DNA of 64,000 bases from NCBI GenBank assembly GCA_009785115.1, contig WQWY01000005.1, positions 1 through 64,000 of the forward strand, given 5' to 3'. Source of the stretch: Micrococcales bacterium. Its GTDB lineage: Bacteria; Actinomycetota; Actinomycetes; Actinomycetales; Cellulomonadaceae. Shown here piece by piece: positions 37,567-46,402 of the stretch. Numbering within the stretch: position 1 is the stretch's first letter; each line of letters starts with the position of its first letter. The position numbers and the translations under genes are program-made. Under the pieces are notes generated by a model. The model ran no database searches. It was given only the letters and a program-made list of their open reading frames with translations, and was not told the origin of the DNA.

Positions 37567-38769
37567 GTGCCCAAGGCCTTGCTGCTCGAGAACCTCCACC
37601 CTGACGCCCGCACCCTGCTCGAGGGGGCGGGCTTCGAGGTCCAGACCCGTACCGGCGCCCTCGACGAGGCCGAGCTGATCGAGGCGCTGGACGGCGTCAC
37701 GATGCTCGGTATCCGGTCGAAGACGCAGGTCACCGAGCACGTCTTGAAGCACGCCCCAGATCTGCTGGTGGTCGGGGCCTACAGCATCGGCACCAACCAG
37801 ATCGACCTGTCGGCCGCGGCTCACCGAGGTGTGGCGGTGTTCAACGCGCCGTTCTCCAACACCAGGTCAGTGGTCGAGATCGCGCTGGCCGACATCATCG
37901 CGCTGACCCGACGTCTGACCGTGCTGGACAAGAAGATGCACGCCGGCATCTGGGACAAGACCGCCGCCGGGGCCCACGAGGTGCGCGGGCGGACCCTGGG
38001 GATCGTCGGCTACGGCAACATCGGCACCCAGCTGTCGGTGCTCGCGGAGAACCTGGGCATGTCGGTGGTCTTCTACGACATCGCCGAGAAGCTCTCGCTG
38101 GGCAACGCGCGCAAGATGGCCTCGTTGGACGAGCTGCTCGCCGTCTCCGACATCGTCTCGCTGCACGTGGACGGACGGGCGGGCAACGCCGGGCTGTTCG
38201 GTGCCGCTCAGCTCGCCGCGATGAAGCCCGGGGCGATCTTCCTCAACCTGTCACGCGGGTTCATCGTGGACTACGCGGCGCTGCGCGCCGCGGTCGAGTC
38301 CGGGCATGTCGCCGGGGCCGCCGCCGACGTGTTCCCGGTGGAGCCCAAGCGCGCCGGCGACCCGTTCGAGTCGGAGCTTCGCGGTCTGGAGAACGTGATC
38401 CTCTCCCCGCACACCGGCGGTTCCACCGAAGAGGCCCAGCAGGCCATCGGTCAGTTCGTCTCGGCCAAGGCGCGGGACTACCTCGGTTCGGGGTCGACGA
38501 CCTTGTCGGTGAACCTGCCGAACATCGCCCTGGAGACGCCCGACGACGGGGTGCACCGTCTGGCCTACCTGCACCAGAACGTGCCCGGGGTGCTGGCCAA
38601 CGTCAACCAGACGCTGGCGGCGTTCGGGCTGAACGTCGAGACGCAGATGCTCGCCACCCACGGCGACCTGGGCTACGTGGTCACTGACGTGCGTGCTCCC
38701 CTGCACCCGGGCGTGGTGGACGACCTGGGTGGCCGACCGGAGAGCATCAGGCTGCACGTCGTCAGCTGA
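37567..38769 (+). CDS. serA: D-3-phosphoglycerate dehydrogenase (E. coli-type)
   Basis: SerA starts serine synthesis by oxidising 3-phosphoglycerate with NAD. The 400-residue protein has GYGNIGTQLSVLAENLG as NAD loop, NAPFSNTRSVVE, and DVFPVEPKRAGDPF. A C-terminal ACT domain (YLHQNVPGVLANVNQTLAAF) probably senses serine. This is the short, E. coli-like form without the intervening domain found in mycobacterial SerA. I chose the GTG at 37567 by alignment with E. coli SerA; an in-frame GTG at 37507 that overlaps the helicase stop would add 20 unconserved residues. Confidence 0.92.
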   Translation: MPKALLLENLHPDARTLLEGAGFEVQTRTGALDEAELIEALDGVTMLGIRSKTQVTEHVLKHAPDLLVVGAYSIGTNQIDLSAAAHRGVAVFNAPFSNTRSVVEIALADIIALTRRLTVLDKKMHAGIWDKTAAGAHEVRGRTLGIVGYGNIGTQLSVLAENLGMSVVFYDIAEKLSLGNARKMASLDELLAVSDIVSLHVDGRAGNAGLFGAAQLAAMKPGAIFLNLSRGFIVDYAALRAAVESGHVAGAAADVFPVEPKRAGDPFESELRGLENVILSPHTGGSTEEAQQAIGQFVSAKARDYLGSGSTTLSVNLPNIALETPDDGVHRLAYLHQNVPGVLANVNQTLAAFGLNVETQMLATHGDLGYVVTDVRAPLHPGVVDDLGGRPESIRLHVVS

Positions 38770-38815
38770 CGAGCAGCTCTCTCATCGACGGGGAGCGACG
38801 CGCTGCGGAGGCTGA

Positions 38816-38836
38816 GCGCTCCGCACCGTGGAGCGC
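38816..38836. terminator. Hairpin between serA and the DUF5302 gene
   Basis: GCGCTCC-GCACCGT-GGAGCGC is a perfect seven-pair stem with a seven-base loop. It lies between the convergent ends of serA (plus) and the DUF5302 gene (minus), so it could stop transcripts from both sides. The following CCCCCG is not a T-run. Confidence 0.55.
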
Positions 38837-38863
38837 CCCCGTGGCTTCCCTGTGACCTCGCGG

Positions 38864-39058
38864 TCAGGAGCCGGACTTGCGCCGGAACTGGCGGGGCCCG
38901 ACGGGACCTGAGGTCTCCGAGCCGTGGACGGCCGAGTCGCCGCCGACGCCGTCGGCGGCGCGGTGGGACCGTGCCTTCTTCGCCTCTAGCGCCTGACGGA
39001 AGCGCTCCTTGGCCTCGTCGCTCGGGCGGCCGGCCTTCTTGTCGTCAGATGCGGTCAT
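38864..39058 (-). CDS. DUF5302 small protein
   Basis: The 64-residue, highly charged protein begins MTASDDKKAGRPSDEAKERF and continues RQALEAKKARSHR. It matches the short DUF5302 family of actinobacteria, whose function is unknown. The N-terminal half should form an amphipathic helix; the Gly/Ser-rich tail looks disordered. AGGAGGT precedes the ATG. It lies just downstream of nrdR on the same strand. Confidence 0.75.
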   Translation of the reverse strand: MTASDDKKAGRPSDEAKERFRQALEAKKARSHRAADGVGGDSAVHGSETSGPVGPRQFRRKSGS

Positions 39059-39111
39059 CTGCCCCTACCTCCTCGAACGTCGCAGAGCCGGTCAGGTGAC
39101 CTGCTCCACGT

Positions 39112-39609
39112 CTACTGTGACGAGTCTGGCACGTCACGGTCCAGTCGATACTCATCGGCTCGCTCGCGTGCCGCGCGCAGCTGGTGGACCGCGGCCTCGA
39201 AGTCTTCGAGCGACTCGAAGTTGCGGTACACCGACGCGAAACGCAGATAGGCGACCTCGTCAAGCTCTTGCAGCGGCCCGAGGATGGCCAGCCCGATCTC
39301 GTTGGCGTCGATCTCGGCCGAGCCGGACGAGCGCACCGTCTCTTCCACGCGCTGCGCCAGCAGGGCCAGCGCGTCGGCGTCCACCGGGCGTCCCTGGCAG
39401 GCCCTGCGGACGCCGCTGAGGATCTTCTCGCGGCTGAACGGCTCGGTGACCCCGGAGCGCTTGATGACCGTGAGGCTCGCCGTCTCGAGCGTGGAGAAAC
39501 GCCGCCCGCACTCCGGGCACTGTCGTCGGCGCTTGATGCTGGAGCCGTCGTCGACGAGGCGCGAGTCGATCACCCGGGTGTCCGGGTGCCGACAGAACGG
39601 ACAGTGCAC
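39112..39609 (-). CDS. nrdR: NrdR, repressor of ribonucleotide reductase genes
   Basis: NrdR senses ATP/dATP through an ATP-cone and binds NrdR boxes. The N-terminal zinc ribbon is [17 protein letters not shown] with [12 protein letters not shown] (four cysteines). The ATP-cone follows: [20 protein letters not shown]. The start is GTG at 39609 with GGAGG six bases away, which puts the zinc ribbon at the N-terminus as in relatives. The 165-residue length is normal. It follows the LysM gene and lies near lexA, as in mycobacteria. Confidence 0.95.
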   Translation of the reverse strand: MHCPFCRHPDTRVIDSRLVDDGSSIKRRRQCPECGRRFSTLETASLTVIKRSGVTEPFSREKILSGVRRACQGRPVDADALALLAQRVEETVRSSGSAEIDANEIGLAILGPLQELDEVAYLRFASVYRNFESLEDFEAAVHQLRAARERADEYRLDRDVPDSSQ

Positions 39610-39698
39610 GCGGTTCCTCCAGAGGGTCGGCTCGGGTGCGGACACAACCGCGCACCGTCGCGACGCGTCAGGAGCACGACGCTACCTCACCACACCCC

Positions 39699-40148
39699 TC
39701 AGCCCGATACCGGGATCACGATCACCTGACCGGCGAGCAGGCCAGAGCCAGGCAGGTTGTTGAGCCGGACCAGCTGGCGCACCACGTCACGGACGTCCTC
39801 GCCCGGGGCCGCCACGGAGGAGGCGATCTGCCACAGCGTGTCTCCCGGCTCCACGACGTGTCGCTCGACCTGCGGAGCCGTCAAAGGTCCCTCAGCCTGG
39901 GCCGCGCGCGCACCGAACCACAGCGGCACCGCGATCACCACGAGCGCCAGGAGGGCGAGGACGACCCGTCCACGGGTGGTCAGCCGCAACGGCGGCTCGG
40001 CCCTGACCTGGGACGAGCGCACACCAACCCGCTGTGCGGGTCGCTGGCCTGCCTCGGGTCGCTGCGCCGCTGCTCCTCGAAGGGAACGCGCGCTCGTCAG
40101 CGGCCGGACGCGCTGATCGATCACATGAATCGGTTCCGTCGCGTACAT
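39699..40148 (-). CDS. LysM-domain membrane protein, likely SOS division inhibitor (ChiZ/YneA-like)
   Basis: The 149-residue protein has a variable lead, one membrane helix (about 70-88, [19 protein letters not shown]) and a C-terminal LysM domain ([16 protein letters not shown]) that would bind peptidoglycan outside the membrane. In Mycobacterium (chiZ/Rv2719c) and Bacillus (yneA), a LysM protein divergent from lexA delays division after DNA damage; here too the gene is divergent from lexA. The promoter at 40262-40290 lies between LexA-like dyads. I set the start at 40148 by the GGAGAGGG upstream. Several in-frame ATGs (40172, 40187) are possible. The division-block role is an inference from synteny. 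Confidence 0.75.
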   Translation of the reverse strand: MYATEPIHVIDQRVRPLTSARSLRGAAAQRPEAGQRPAQRVGVRSSQVRAEPPLRLTTRGRVVLALLALVVIAVPLWFGARAAQAEGPLTAPQVERHVVEPGDTLWQIASSVAAPGEDVRDVVRQLVRLNNLPGSGLLAGQVIVIPVSG

Positions 40149-40229
40149 CGGTCCACCACCCTCTCCGCCCATATCGATCAGGGCCATATCGACCGGGGCT
40201 ACGTCGACCGGGCCTCGTCGCACTTCACA

Positions 40230-40290
40230 TCGTACACCCGTTCGTCGTACTGTTGTACGAGATAGTAGATCGACATCGGGCAGATGTCGA
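40230..40290 (-). promoter_or_regulatory. Promoter of the LysM gene with LexA-like dyads
   Basis: On the minus strand, TCGACA (40285-40290), 17 bases, then TACTAT (40262-40267) form a good promoter. Just downstream lies a perfect dyad TCGTAC-TGTT-GTACGA (40245-40260) at the expected start of transcription, and a similar near-dyad TCGTAC-ACCC-GTTCGT (40230-40245) next to it. Both resemble the LexA box TCGAAC-n4-GTTCGA with one change per half. They may bind LexA or another regulator. Confidence 0.6.
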
Positions 40291-40297
40291 GACACGC

Positions 40298-40339
40298 TCG
40301 AACAGATGTTTGGCCACCCGCTCGCACCGGGACTACGGT
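40298..40339 (+). promoter_or_regulatory. lexA promoter with LexA box
   Basis: TCGAACAGATGTTTGG (40298-40313) fits the actinobacterial LexA box. Its end overlaps TTGGCC (40310-40315), the likely -35 of lexA, and TACGGT (40334-40339) is the -10 at 18 bases. It also lies eight bases upstream of the divergent LysM -35. LexA can therefore control both genes from this site. Confidence 0.75.
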
Positions 40340-40405
40340 GGGGCCCGACGAGACAACCCCACCACCGACCACCCACATGGGGATCTTCGGCAAGGAGGAG
40401 ACACC

Positions 40406-41146
40406 GTGAGCGACCACGACGAGACAGCCACCACCGAGGACGGCCTCGCCTCGGTGACGCCGCTGCGGCGTCTCGGCAGGCCGCGCCAGACCGCCGCCGA
40501 CGGCCTGACCCCGCGCCAGCGCCGGGTGCTGGAGACCATCCGGGTCTCGGTGACCGACCGCGGCTACCCGCCGACGATGCGCGAGATCGGTGACGCCGTC
40601 GGCCTGACGAGCCCGTCGTCGGTCAAGCACCAGCTCGAGATGCTCGAGCGCAAGGGCTACCTGCGCCGCGACCCCAACCGGCCGCGCGCCATCGAGGTCG
40701 TCATGCCCGACGACTCTCGGACCGTCACCCCGTTGCACGAGGCGCTGGACGTCGAGGGCCCCGACACCCCGGAGCCGACCTACGTCCCGGTCGTCGGCCG
40801 GATCGCCGCGGGCGGTCCGATCTTGGCCGAGCAGGTGGTCGAGGACGTCTTCCCGCTGCCCCGCCAGCTGGTCGGTGACGGCGAGCTGTTCCTGCTCAGG
40901 GTGGTCGGTGACTCGATGCTCGAAGCAGCCATCTGCGACGGCGACTGGGTGGTGGTGCGCCGTCAGCCGGTGGCCGAGAACGGTGAGATCGTCGCCGCGA
41001 TGCTCGACGGCGAGGCGACCGTGAAGACGCTCCGCCGGCGTGACGGGCACGTCTGGCTGATACCGCACAACCCGGCCTTCTCCCCGATCGACGGGGATCA
41101 CGCGACCATCCTCGGCCGTGTGGTGAGCGTGCTGCGCAGCCTGTGA
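40406..41146 (+). CDS. lexA: LexA SOS repressor
   Basis: LexA represses DNA-damage genes and cleaves itself when RecA filaments form. The 246-residue protein has an N-terminal winged helix ([40 protein letters not shown]). The Ala-Gly cleavage site is in VGRIAAGGP, the catalytic serine in GDSMLEAAI and the lysine in [10 protein letters not shown]. The start is GTG at 40406, with AAGGAGGAG ideally placed. A longer frame from 40034 runs through the promoter and is rejected. Confidence 0.97.
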   Translation: MSDHDETATTEDGLASVTPLRRLGRPRQTAADGLTPRQRRVLETIRVSVTDRGYPPTMREIGDAVGLTSPSSVKHQLEMLERKGYLRRDPNRPRAIEVVMPDDSRTVTPLHEALDVEGPDTPEPTYVPVVGRIAAGGPILAEQVVEDVFPLPRQLVGDGELFLLRVVGDSMLEAAICDGDWVVVRRQPVAENGEIVAAMLDGEATVKTLRRRDGHVWLIPHNPAFSPIDGDHATILGRVVSVLRSL

Positions 41147-41184
41147 CCCCGTAGACCCCACGACGAGAGACGAGGCGGACCGAC

Positions 41185-41424
41185 ATGCCACGACGACCGC
41201 TGCCAGACCCTGGACCCCGCGCACGGGCCACGCTGCGCGACCGGCTCGCGAGAGCCGGGAGGTCACCCAGCAGGAGCCCGCACAGCGCACCCGACGCTGG
41301 CACCCCGGGGTCAGACCGCCCCGCCCACGAGGAACCTCAGGGGCCCGACGACGCGAGCTCAGGCTCCGAGCCCTCTGGCCAGTCTGGGGCAGACGGGGGT
41401 GCTGGGGCAGACGCGAGCTGCTGA
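41185..41424 (+). CDS. Possible small disordered protein
   Basis: A 79-codon frame starts ATG (MPRRPLPDPGPRARATLRDR) 39 bases after lexA, with a weak GAGGCGG site. The sequence is Pro/Arg-rich then Gly/Ser/Ala-rich, with no fold I recognise, and such frames arise by chance in GC-rich DNA. Otherwise the 334-base gap between lexA and ldh (41147-41480) holds only short repeats at its right end. Confidence 0.25.
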   Translation: MPRRPLPDPGPRARATLRDRLARAGRSPSRSPHSAPDAGTPGSDRPAHEEPQGPDDASSGSEPSGQSGADGGAGADASC

Positions 41425-41444
41425 CGCCGGAAGCCTCGGTGCCC

Positions 41445-41487
41445 GATCAGCACTCAGCGACTGATCAGCACCGGGTCCGATCAGTAC
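41445..41487. repeat. Three short direct repeats at the ldh 3' end
   Basis: GATCAGCAC occurs at 41445 and 41463, and GATCAGTAC at 41479. The last one overlaps the ldh stop codon. Spacing is 18 and 16 bases. They look like local duplications of the end of ldh rather than a regulatory site. Confidence 0.4.
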
Positions 41488-42500
41488 CCGAACTGGCGCG
41501 CCACGGCGCGCACCGCATCCGCCGAGGCGCGCAGAGCGGCGACCTCGTCGGCCGACATGGGCACCGGCAGCCGCTCCCCCACACCACGGGAACCGACGAT
41601 CGACGGTACTGACAAGCACACGTCGCTGATCCCCAGGTAGCCGTCCAGCAGCGACGACACCGGCTGGATGCGGTGCTCGTCGTTGAGGATCGCCTCCACG
41701 ATCCGCGAGCCGGCCAGGCCGACGGCGTAGTTCGTCGCACCCTTGCCCTTGATGATCGTCGCCGCGGAGTCCTTCACCTCGTCGGTGATCTTCTCGCGCA
41801 CCTCTCGGGTCAGCGGCCCGCGCCCCTCGATCCCGGTCCAGTCCAGCAGCGGCACCGCCCCGAGCGTCGCGCTGCTCCACAGCGCGAGCTGGGAGTCACC
41901 GTGCTCGCCGGCGATGTAGGCGTGCACGTTCTGCACCGCGACACCGGTGTGCTGGGCGACCAGGTAGCGCAGCCTGGAGGTGTCCAGCACCGTGCCGGAG
42001 CCGAACACCTGGTTGCTGGGCAGGCCAGACACCTTCAGCGCCGCGTAGGTGACCACGTCGACGGGGTTGGTGACGATCAGCTGGATGGCCGAGGGTGCCA
42101 CCTCGACCAGTCGCGGGAGCTCCTTCGAGATCAGCGCGATGGTGGCCTCCGCGAGGTCCAGGCGGGTCTGACCAGGCTTCTGCTTGGCACCGGCGGTGAA
42201 GATCACCACGTCGGCGTCACGCACGATCTCGATGTCGTCAGAGCCCTCGACGGTGGCCATCGGCATGAACTGGATGCCGTGCGCGAGATCCAGCGCCTGG
42301 GCCTCCACCTTCGCCTTGTTCACGTCGTACAGCGCGAGCGTGCGCGCCGACCCTCGCATCAGCAAGGCATACGCCATCGTCGCCCCGACGGCCCCCGCAC
42401 CGACCACCGCGACCTTCGAGGTGCGCCATCGATCAGGCTGGGCCGCCTGGACAGGCACGTCCTGGGTGGGCACGTCCTGGGTGGGCTCAGGGTTCGACAT
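41481..42500 (-). CDS. ldh: L-lactate dehydrogenase
   Basis: LDH reduces pyruvate to lactate with NADH, recycling NAD in oxygen-poor growth. The 339-residue protein has the NAD loop VAVVGAGAVGATMAY. DTSRLRYLVAQHTG carries the substrate-binding arginine that favours lactate over malate. GEHGDSQLALWS holds the catalytic histidine. About 25 unconserved residues precede the domain and include a repeated pentapeptide PTQDV-PTQDV encoded by a 15-bp tandem repeat. It lies between lexA and dinG, 30 bases from dinG. Confidence 0.94.
   Translation of the reverse strand: MSNPEPTQDVPTQDVPVQAAQPDRWRTSKVAVVGAGAVGATMAYALLMRGSARTLALYDVNKAKVEAQALDLAHGIQFMPMATVEGSDDIEIVRDADVVIFTAGAKQKPGQTRLDLAEATIALISKELPRLVEVAPSAIQLIVTNPVDVVTYAALKVSGLPSNQVFGSGTVLDTSRLRYLVAQHTGVAVQNVHAYIAGEHGDSQLALWSSATLGAVPLLDWTGIEGRGPLTREVREKITDEVKDSAATIIKGKGATNYAVGLAGSRIVEAILNDEHRIQPVSSLLDGYLGISDVCLSVPSIVGSRGVGERLPVPMSADEVAALRASADAVRAVARQFGY
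42455..42484. repeat. 15-bp tandem repeat inside ldh
   Basis: GCACGTCCTGGGTGG occurs twice in a row, encoding the repeated PTQDV near the LDH N-terminus. As a multiple of three bases it can vary in copy number without breaking the frame. Confidence 0.7.
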
Positions 42501-42530
42501 CGTGGCTCCTCTCAGCCGCCAGTCAGGAGG

Positions 42531-44621
42531 CTAGCTCGGGCCGCCTGGTCTGGCATTCCCACGACCAGCCATCTCGTCGTCCTCACGCAGCCGGCCGAGC
42601 GCGGCGAGCACCACGTCCCGGTCCGTCGTGCGCCAGAACGGCGGCAGCGAGCGCGCCAGGTACTCCCCGTAGCGGGCCGTGACCAACCGTGGGTCCAGCA
42701 CCGCGACCACCCCACGGTCGGTCGCGGTGCGGATCAGGCGCCCCGCCCCCTGGGCGAGCAGCAGCGCCGCGTGAGCGGCGGAGACCGCCATGAACCCGTT
42801 GCCACCTGCTCGTGCGACCGCCTCGGCCCGGGCGGCCGCGACCGGGTCGTCAGGGCGCGGGAAAGGAATCCTGTCGATCAGCACCAGCCTGCAGGTCTCA
42901 CCGGGCACGTCGACCCCCTGCCACAGCGAGCGTGTGCCGAACAGGCAGGTCTGGGGCTCCTCGGTGAACTGTGCCACGAGGGTCGGCAGCTGGGCGTCAC
43001 CCTGCGCGAGCACCGGGACGTCGAGCCGCTCGCGCATCGCCTCGGCCGCTGCCAGCGCGGCCCGCCGAGAGGAGAACAGCCCGAGCGTCCTCCCCCCGGC
43101 GGCACGCACCAAGGCCTCGATCTCGTCGAGCTGGGCGTCGGTCGCGGGCTCGCGCCCCGGGGCGGGCAGATGCCTGGCCACGTAGCAGATGCCCTGCGTG
43201 CGATAGTCGAACGGGCTGCCGACGTCGACCCCGTGCCAGGAGGCTCGGGCACGCTCTGCCGGCTCGCCAGGCGGCGCGGGCTCTCCGGCGTCCTCGACCT
43301 GACCGGTGCGTGCGGGGAGCGTCAGCCCGGCGGAGCGGGCCGCGGCGTCGAACGACCCACCGAGGCTGAGCGTGGCCGAGGTCAGCACCGCGACCCGGTC
43401 TGCCACGAGCCGGTCCCGGATCATCGTGTCGACCGACAGCGGCGCGGCACGCAGACGAGACAGCGGGGCCCCGTGCCAGTCCTGGCCGCGCTCGCACCAC
43501 AGCACGGTGCGTCCGTCGTCGTGCCCCTCGGCGGCCATGCGCTCGGCGACCTCGAACAGCTCGGTCAGCTGCGCGGCCGCCATCTGGCGACCCCCGTCGA
43601 CCTCCCCCGGGCTGGACCCGCTGCTCAGAGCGCTCATCAGCGTGCGAGCGGCGTCGCGCACCATCGCCACGGTCTCGGCCAGCTGGTCGGGCAGCCCGGC
43701 GTCGAAGCGGCCCTCGGGGCTCGCGACCAGCGCGGCGACCAGCGCCCGGCCTGCCGCGTCGAGGTCGGTGGCAGGCAGCCCGGCCAGACGGCGCACCGCG
43801 CGGGCCGTCCGGTCGACAGCCGCCAGCGACAGCTCTCCCGTCGCCTGTGAGGTGACCCGGTCGGAGAGCTCGTGCGCCTCGTCGACGACGAGCACGTCGT
43901 GCTCAGGAAGCGCCGCTGACGCCCCCGTGGCCGCCACAGCGAGCATCGCGTGGTTGGTCACGACGAGGTCGGCCGCGCGCGCGGTCTCGCGCGCGGCCTC
44001 CGAGAAGCACTCACCGAGCATCGGGCAGCGCTGGCCCAGGCACTCCATGCTGGTCACCGAGACCTGACGCCAAGCCCGGTCGCCGACACCAGGCGTCAGG
44101 TCGTCACGGTCACCGGTCTCGGTCTGGCCCGCCCACTCCCGCAGCCGGACCACCTGCGCGCCGAGCCCGGCCGAGAGCTCTGACGGCTGGGCAGGGTCGG
44201 GGACGTCGACGGTGTCGAACAAGGTGCCGTCGTCGGGGTAGCCGCCCGCCACCTTGTGCACGCACAGGTAGTTCTGCCGCCCCTTGAGCAGAGCCACCTC
44301 AGGTGCTCGCGGCAGGTGCGAGGCGAGCGCCTCGACCACCAGCGGCAGGTCACGGCCGACCACCTGCCGTTGGAGCGCGAGCGTCGCTGTCGCGACCACC
44401 ACCCGTCGGTCGGTGCGCACCGCGTGATCCAGCGCGGGCACCAGGTAGCCCAGCGACTTCCCCGTGCCCGTCCCCGCCTGGACCAGCAGGTGGCGTCGGG
44501 TCTCGATGGCGTCGGCCACAGCCTCGGCCATGACGACCTGCCCCTCGCGCCGCACCCCGCCCAGCGTCGCGACCGTGGCGTCGAGAAGCACCCTCGTCCG
44601 GTCGTCTGACGGTTCGGGCAC
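42531..44621 (-). CDS. dinG: DinG-family ATP-dependent DNA helicase
   Basis: This is an XPD/DinG-type superfamily 2 helicase of about 696 residues. Walker A QAGTGTGKSLGYLV lies near residue 50 and the DEAH box VVDEAHEL in the middle. The iron-sulfur cluster cysteines can be seen as NYLCVHK and SMECLGQRCPMLGECF. DinG enzymes resolve R-loops and blocked forks. I choose the GTG at 44621 with GAGGGGC before it; a GTG ten codons upstream is possible. No LexA box is seen in front, so SOS control here is not supported. Confidence 0.9.
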   Translation of the reverse strand: MPEPSDDRTRVLLDATVATLGGVRREGQVVMAEAVADAIETRRHLLVQAGTGTGKSLGYLVPALDHAVRTDRRVVVATATLALQRQVVGRDLPLVVEALASHLPRAPEVALLKGRQNYLCVHKVAGGYPDDGTLFDTVDVPDPAQPSELSAGLGAQVVRLREWAGQTETGDRDDLTPGVGDRAWRQVSVTSMECLGQRCPMLGECFSEAARETARAADLVVTNHAMLAVAATGASAALPEHDVLVVDEAHELSDRVTSQATGELSLAAVDRTARAVRRLAGLPATDLDAAGRALVAALVASPEGRFDAGLPDQLAETVAMVRDAARTLMSALSSGSSPGEVDGGRQMAAAQLTELFEVAERMAAEGHDDGRTVLWCERGQDWHGAPLSRLRAAPLSVDTMIRDRLVADRVAVLTSATLSLGGSFDAAARSAGLTLPARTGQVEDAGEPAPPGEPAERARASWHGVDVGSPFDYRTQGICYVARHLPAPGREPATDAQLDEIEALVRAAGGRTLGLFSSRRAALAAAEAMRERLDVPVLAQGDAQLPTLVAQFTEEPQTCLFGTRSLWQGVDVPGETCRLVLIDRIPFPRPDDPVAAARAEAVARAGGNGFMAVSAAHAALLLAQGAGRLIRTATDRGVVAVLDPRLVTARYGEYLARSLPPFWRTTDRDVVLAALGRLREDDEMAGRGNARPGGPS

Positions 44622-44725
44622 GCCCCTCAGCGTACGGGCTCCTCCCCACACACCTCCGTCGCCGCATCAGGTTGTCACCGGCCCGTCGGAGACGGTCGAC
44701 GACGCCGACCGCCGCGAGCGTCTGG

Positions 44726-46258
44726 TCAGCCGGTGGCGTCGTGGAGGCGACGGGCCAGGGCCGAGTCGACGCGGGCGCGCAGCCTGGTGCCGTCGGGGCC
44801 GTGCTCCTCGTGCTCGACCTCGCCGCGCTCGTGCACCAGGTGCACCAGGTCGCCGCGGTCGTAGGGCACCACGACGTCCACCAGCACGTCAGGCCTGGGG
44901 AGGGCGGCCGCGACCACGTCTTGCAGGCGGTCCAGGCCCTCCCCGGTGCGCGAGGAGACGACCACCGAGCCCGGCTCCCGGGAGCGCAGGCGCGCGATCT
45001 GGTCGTCCGCAGCGAGGTCAGCCTTGTTGAGCACCACGAGCTCAGGCACCTCGTCCGTGCCGGTGATGCTCGCGAGCACCTCCCGCACAGCGGCGATCTG
45101 CCCCTCGGGGTCGACGTGGGCCGCGTCCACGACGTGCAGGACGAGGTCGGCCTCGGCGACCTCCTCCAGGGTGGAGCGGAACGCCTCGACCAGCTGGTGC
45201 GGCAACGCCCGGACGAACCCGACCGTGTCAGCCAGCGTGTAGACGCGGCCGTCCTCGGTGGTCGCGCGTCGCACGGTGGGGTCGAGCGTGGCGAACAGCG
45301 CGTTCTCGACCAGCACGCCCGCACCGGTCAAGCGGTTGAGCAGCGAGGACTTGCCGGCGTTGGTGTAGCCGACGATCACCACCGACGGCACCGCGTTGCG
45401 CTCCCGCGAACGGCGCTTGGTCGAGCGGGCCGACGACATCGTGGCGATCTCGCGGCGCAGCCTCGCGATGCGGGTGCGGATGCGGCGACGGTCCAGCTCG
45501 ATCTTCGTCTCACCAGGGCCGCGCGAACCCATGCCCTGGCCGGCGCCGACCTGGCCGCCGGCCTGGCGCGACATGGACTCGCCCCAACCGCGCAGACGCG
45601 GGAGCAGGTACTCCAGCTGGGCGAGCTCGACCTGCGCCTTGCCCTCCTTGGACTTGGCGTGCTGGGCGAAGATGTCCAGGATCAGCGCGGTGCGGTCGAT
45701 GACCTTGACCTTGACGACGTCCTCCAGCCCGCGACGCTGCGAGGGAGACATCTCGCCGTCGACGACCACCGTGTCAGCACCCACCGTGGCGACGAGGTCG
45801 GCCAGCTCGACAGCCTTGCCCGACCCGAGGTAGGTGCTCGGGTCCGGGTGCGGGCGGCGCTGGATCAGACCGTCGAGCACCTCTGAGCCCGCGGTCTCGG
45901 CCAGCGCGGCCAGCTCGCGGAGGCTGACCTCGGCGGTGTCGGCGGTGCCGGTGCTCCACAGACCGACCAGCACGACCTTCTCCAGGCGCAGCTCGCGGTA
46001 CTCGACCTCGGTGACGTCCGTGAGCTCGGTCGACAGGCCGGGCACCCGACGCAGCGAGGCACGCTCGGCCAGGTCGAGCTGGTCGCCGTCGTGCTCGGTG
46101 TGCTCGGCGGCCTCGGACTGCACCGCCGTCCCGAGCCTGCTGAGCACCCGGGCCACGACGTCGTCAGCCACCTCCTGCGCTGTCGGTCCGGGCTGCGCCG
46201 TGGGTCCAGACTCGTGCACAGGCTCATGCTCGGTGCGTCCAGGTCTGGGCTCGGTCAC
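44726..46258 (-). CDS. hflX: Ribosome-splitting GTPase HflX
   Basis: HflX rescues stalled ribosomes by splitting them, mainly under stress. The N-terminal domain has LIQRRPHPDPSTYLGSGKA and VVVDGEMSPSQRRGLE. The G domain has GYTNAGKSSLLNRLTG (G1) and NKADL (G4). GQGMGSRGPGETKIELDRR precedes it. An acidic, variable lead of about 75 residues is typical of actinobacteria. The GTG at 46258 is supported by GAGAGG. The product has 510 residues. dapF, usually between miaA and hflX in actinobacteria, is missing here. Confidence 0.94.
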   Translation of the reverse strand: MTEPRPGRTEHEPVHESGPTAQPGPTAQEVADDVVARVLSRLGTAVQSEAAEHTEHDGDQLDLAERASLRRVPGLSTELTDVTEVEYRELRLEKVVLVGLWSTGTADTAEVSLRELAALAETAGSEVLDGLIQRRPHPDPSTYLGSGKAVELADLVATVGADTVVVDGEMSPSQRRGLEDVVKVKVIDRTALILDIFAQHAKSKEGKAQVELAQLEYLLPRLRGWGESMSRQAGGQVGAGQGMGSRGPGETKIELDRRRIRTRIARLRREIATMSSARSTKRRSRERNAVPSVVIVGYTNAGKSSLLNRLTGAGVLVENALFATLDPTVRRATTEDGRVYTLADTVGFVRALPHQLVEAFRSTLEEVAEADLVLHVVDAAHVDPEGQIAAVREVLASITGTDEVPELVVLNKADLAADDQIARLRSREPGSVVVSSRTGEGLDRLQDVVAAALPRPDVLVDVVVPYDRGDLVHLVHERGEVEHEEHGPDGTRLRARVDSALARRLHDATG

Positions 46259-46402
46259 GGGGCATCCTCTCGCCGGTTCGGCAACCAGCCTCCCATGCTC
46301 CACCCGCACCGAGCGAGCCTTTACCCACCCGGTGGGACGAGCGGAGGCGGAGCTAGACGAGAGACCTCCTGGCCGCACGCCGAGACGATAGGGTCTCGGG
46401 CG

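Noticed and set aside
40034..40405. N-terminal extension of lexA by 124 codons
   Set aside because: It covers the lexA promoter, the LexA box and part of the divergent LysM gene; the GTG at 40406 has an excellent ribosome site.
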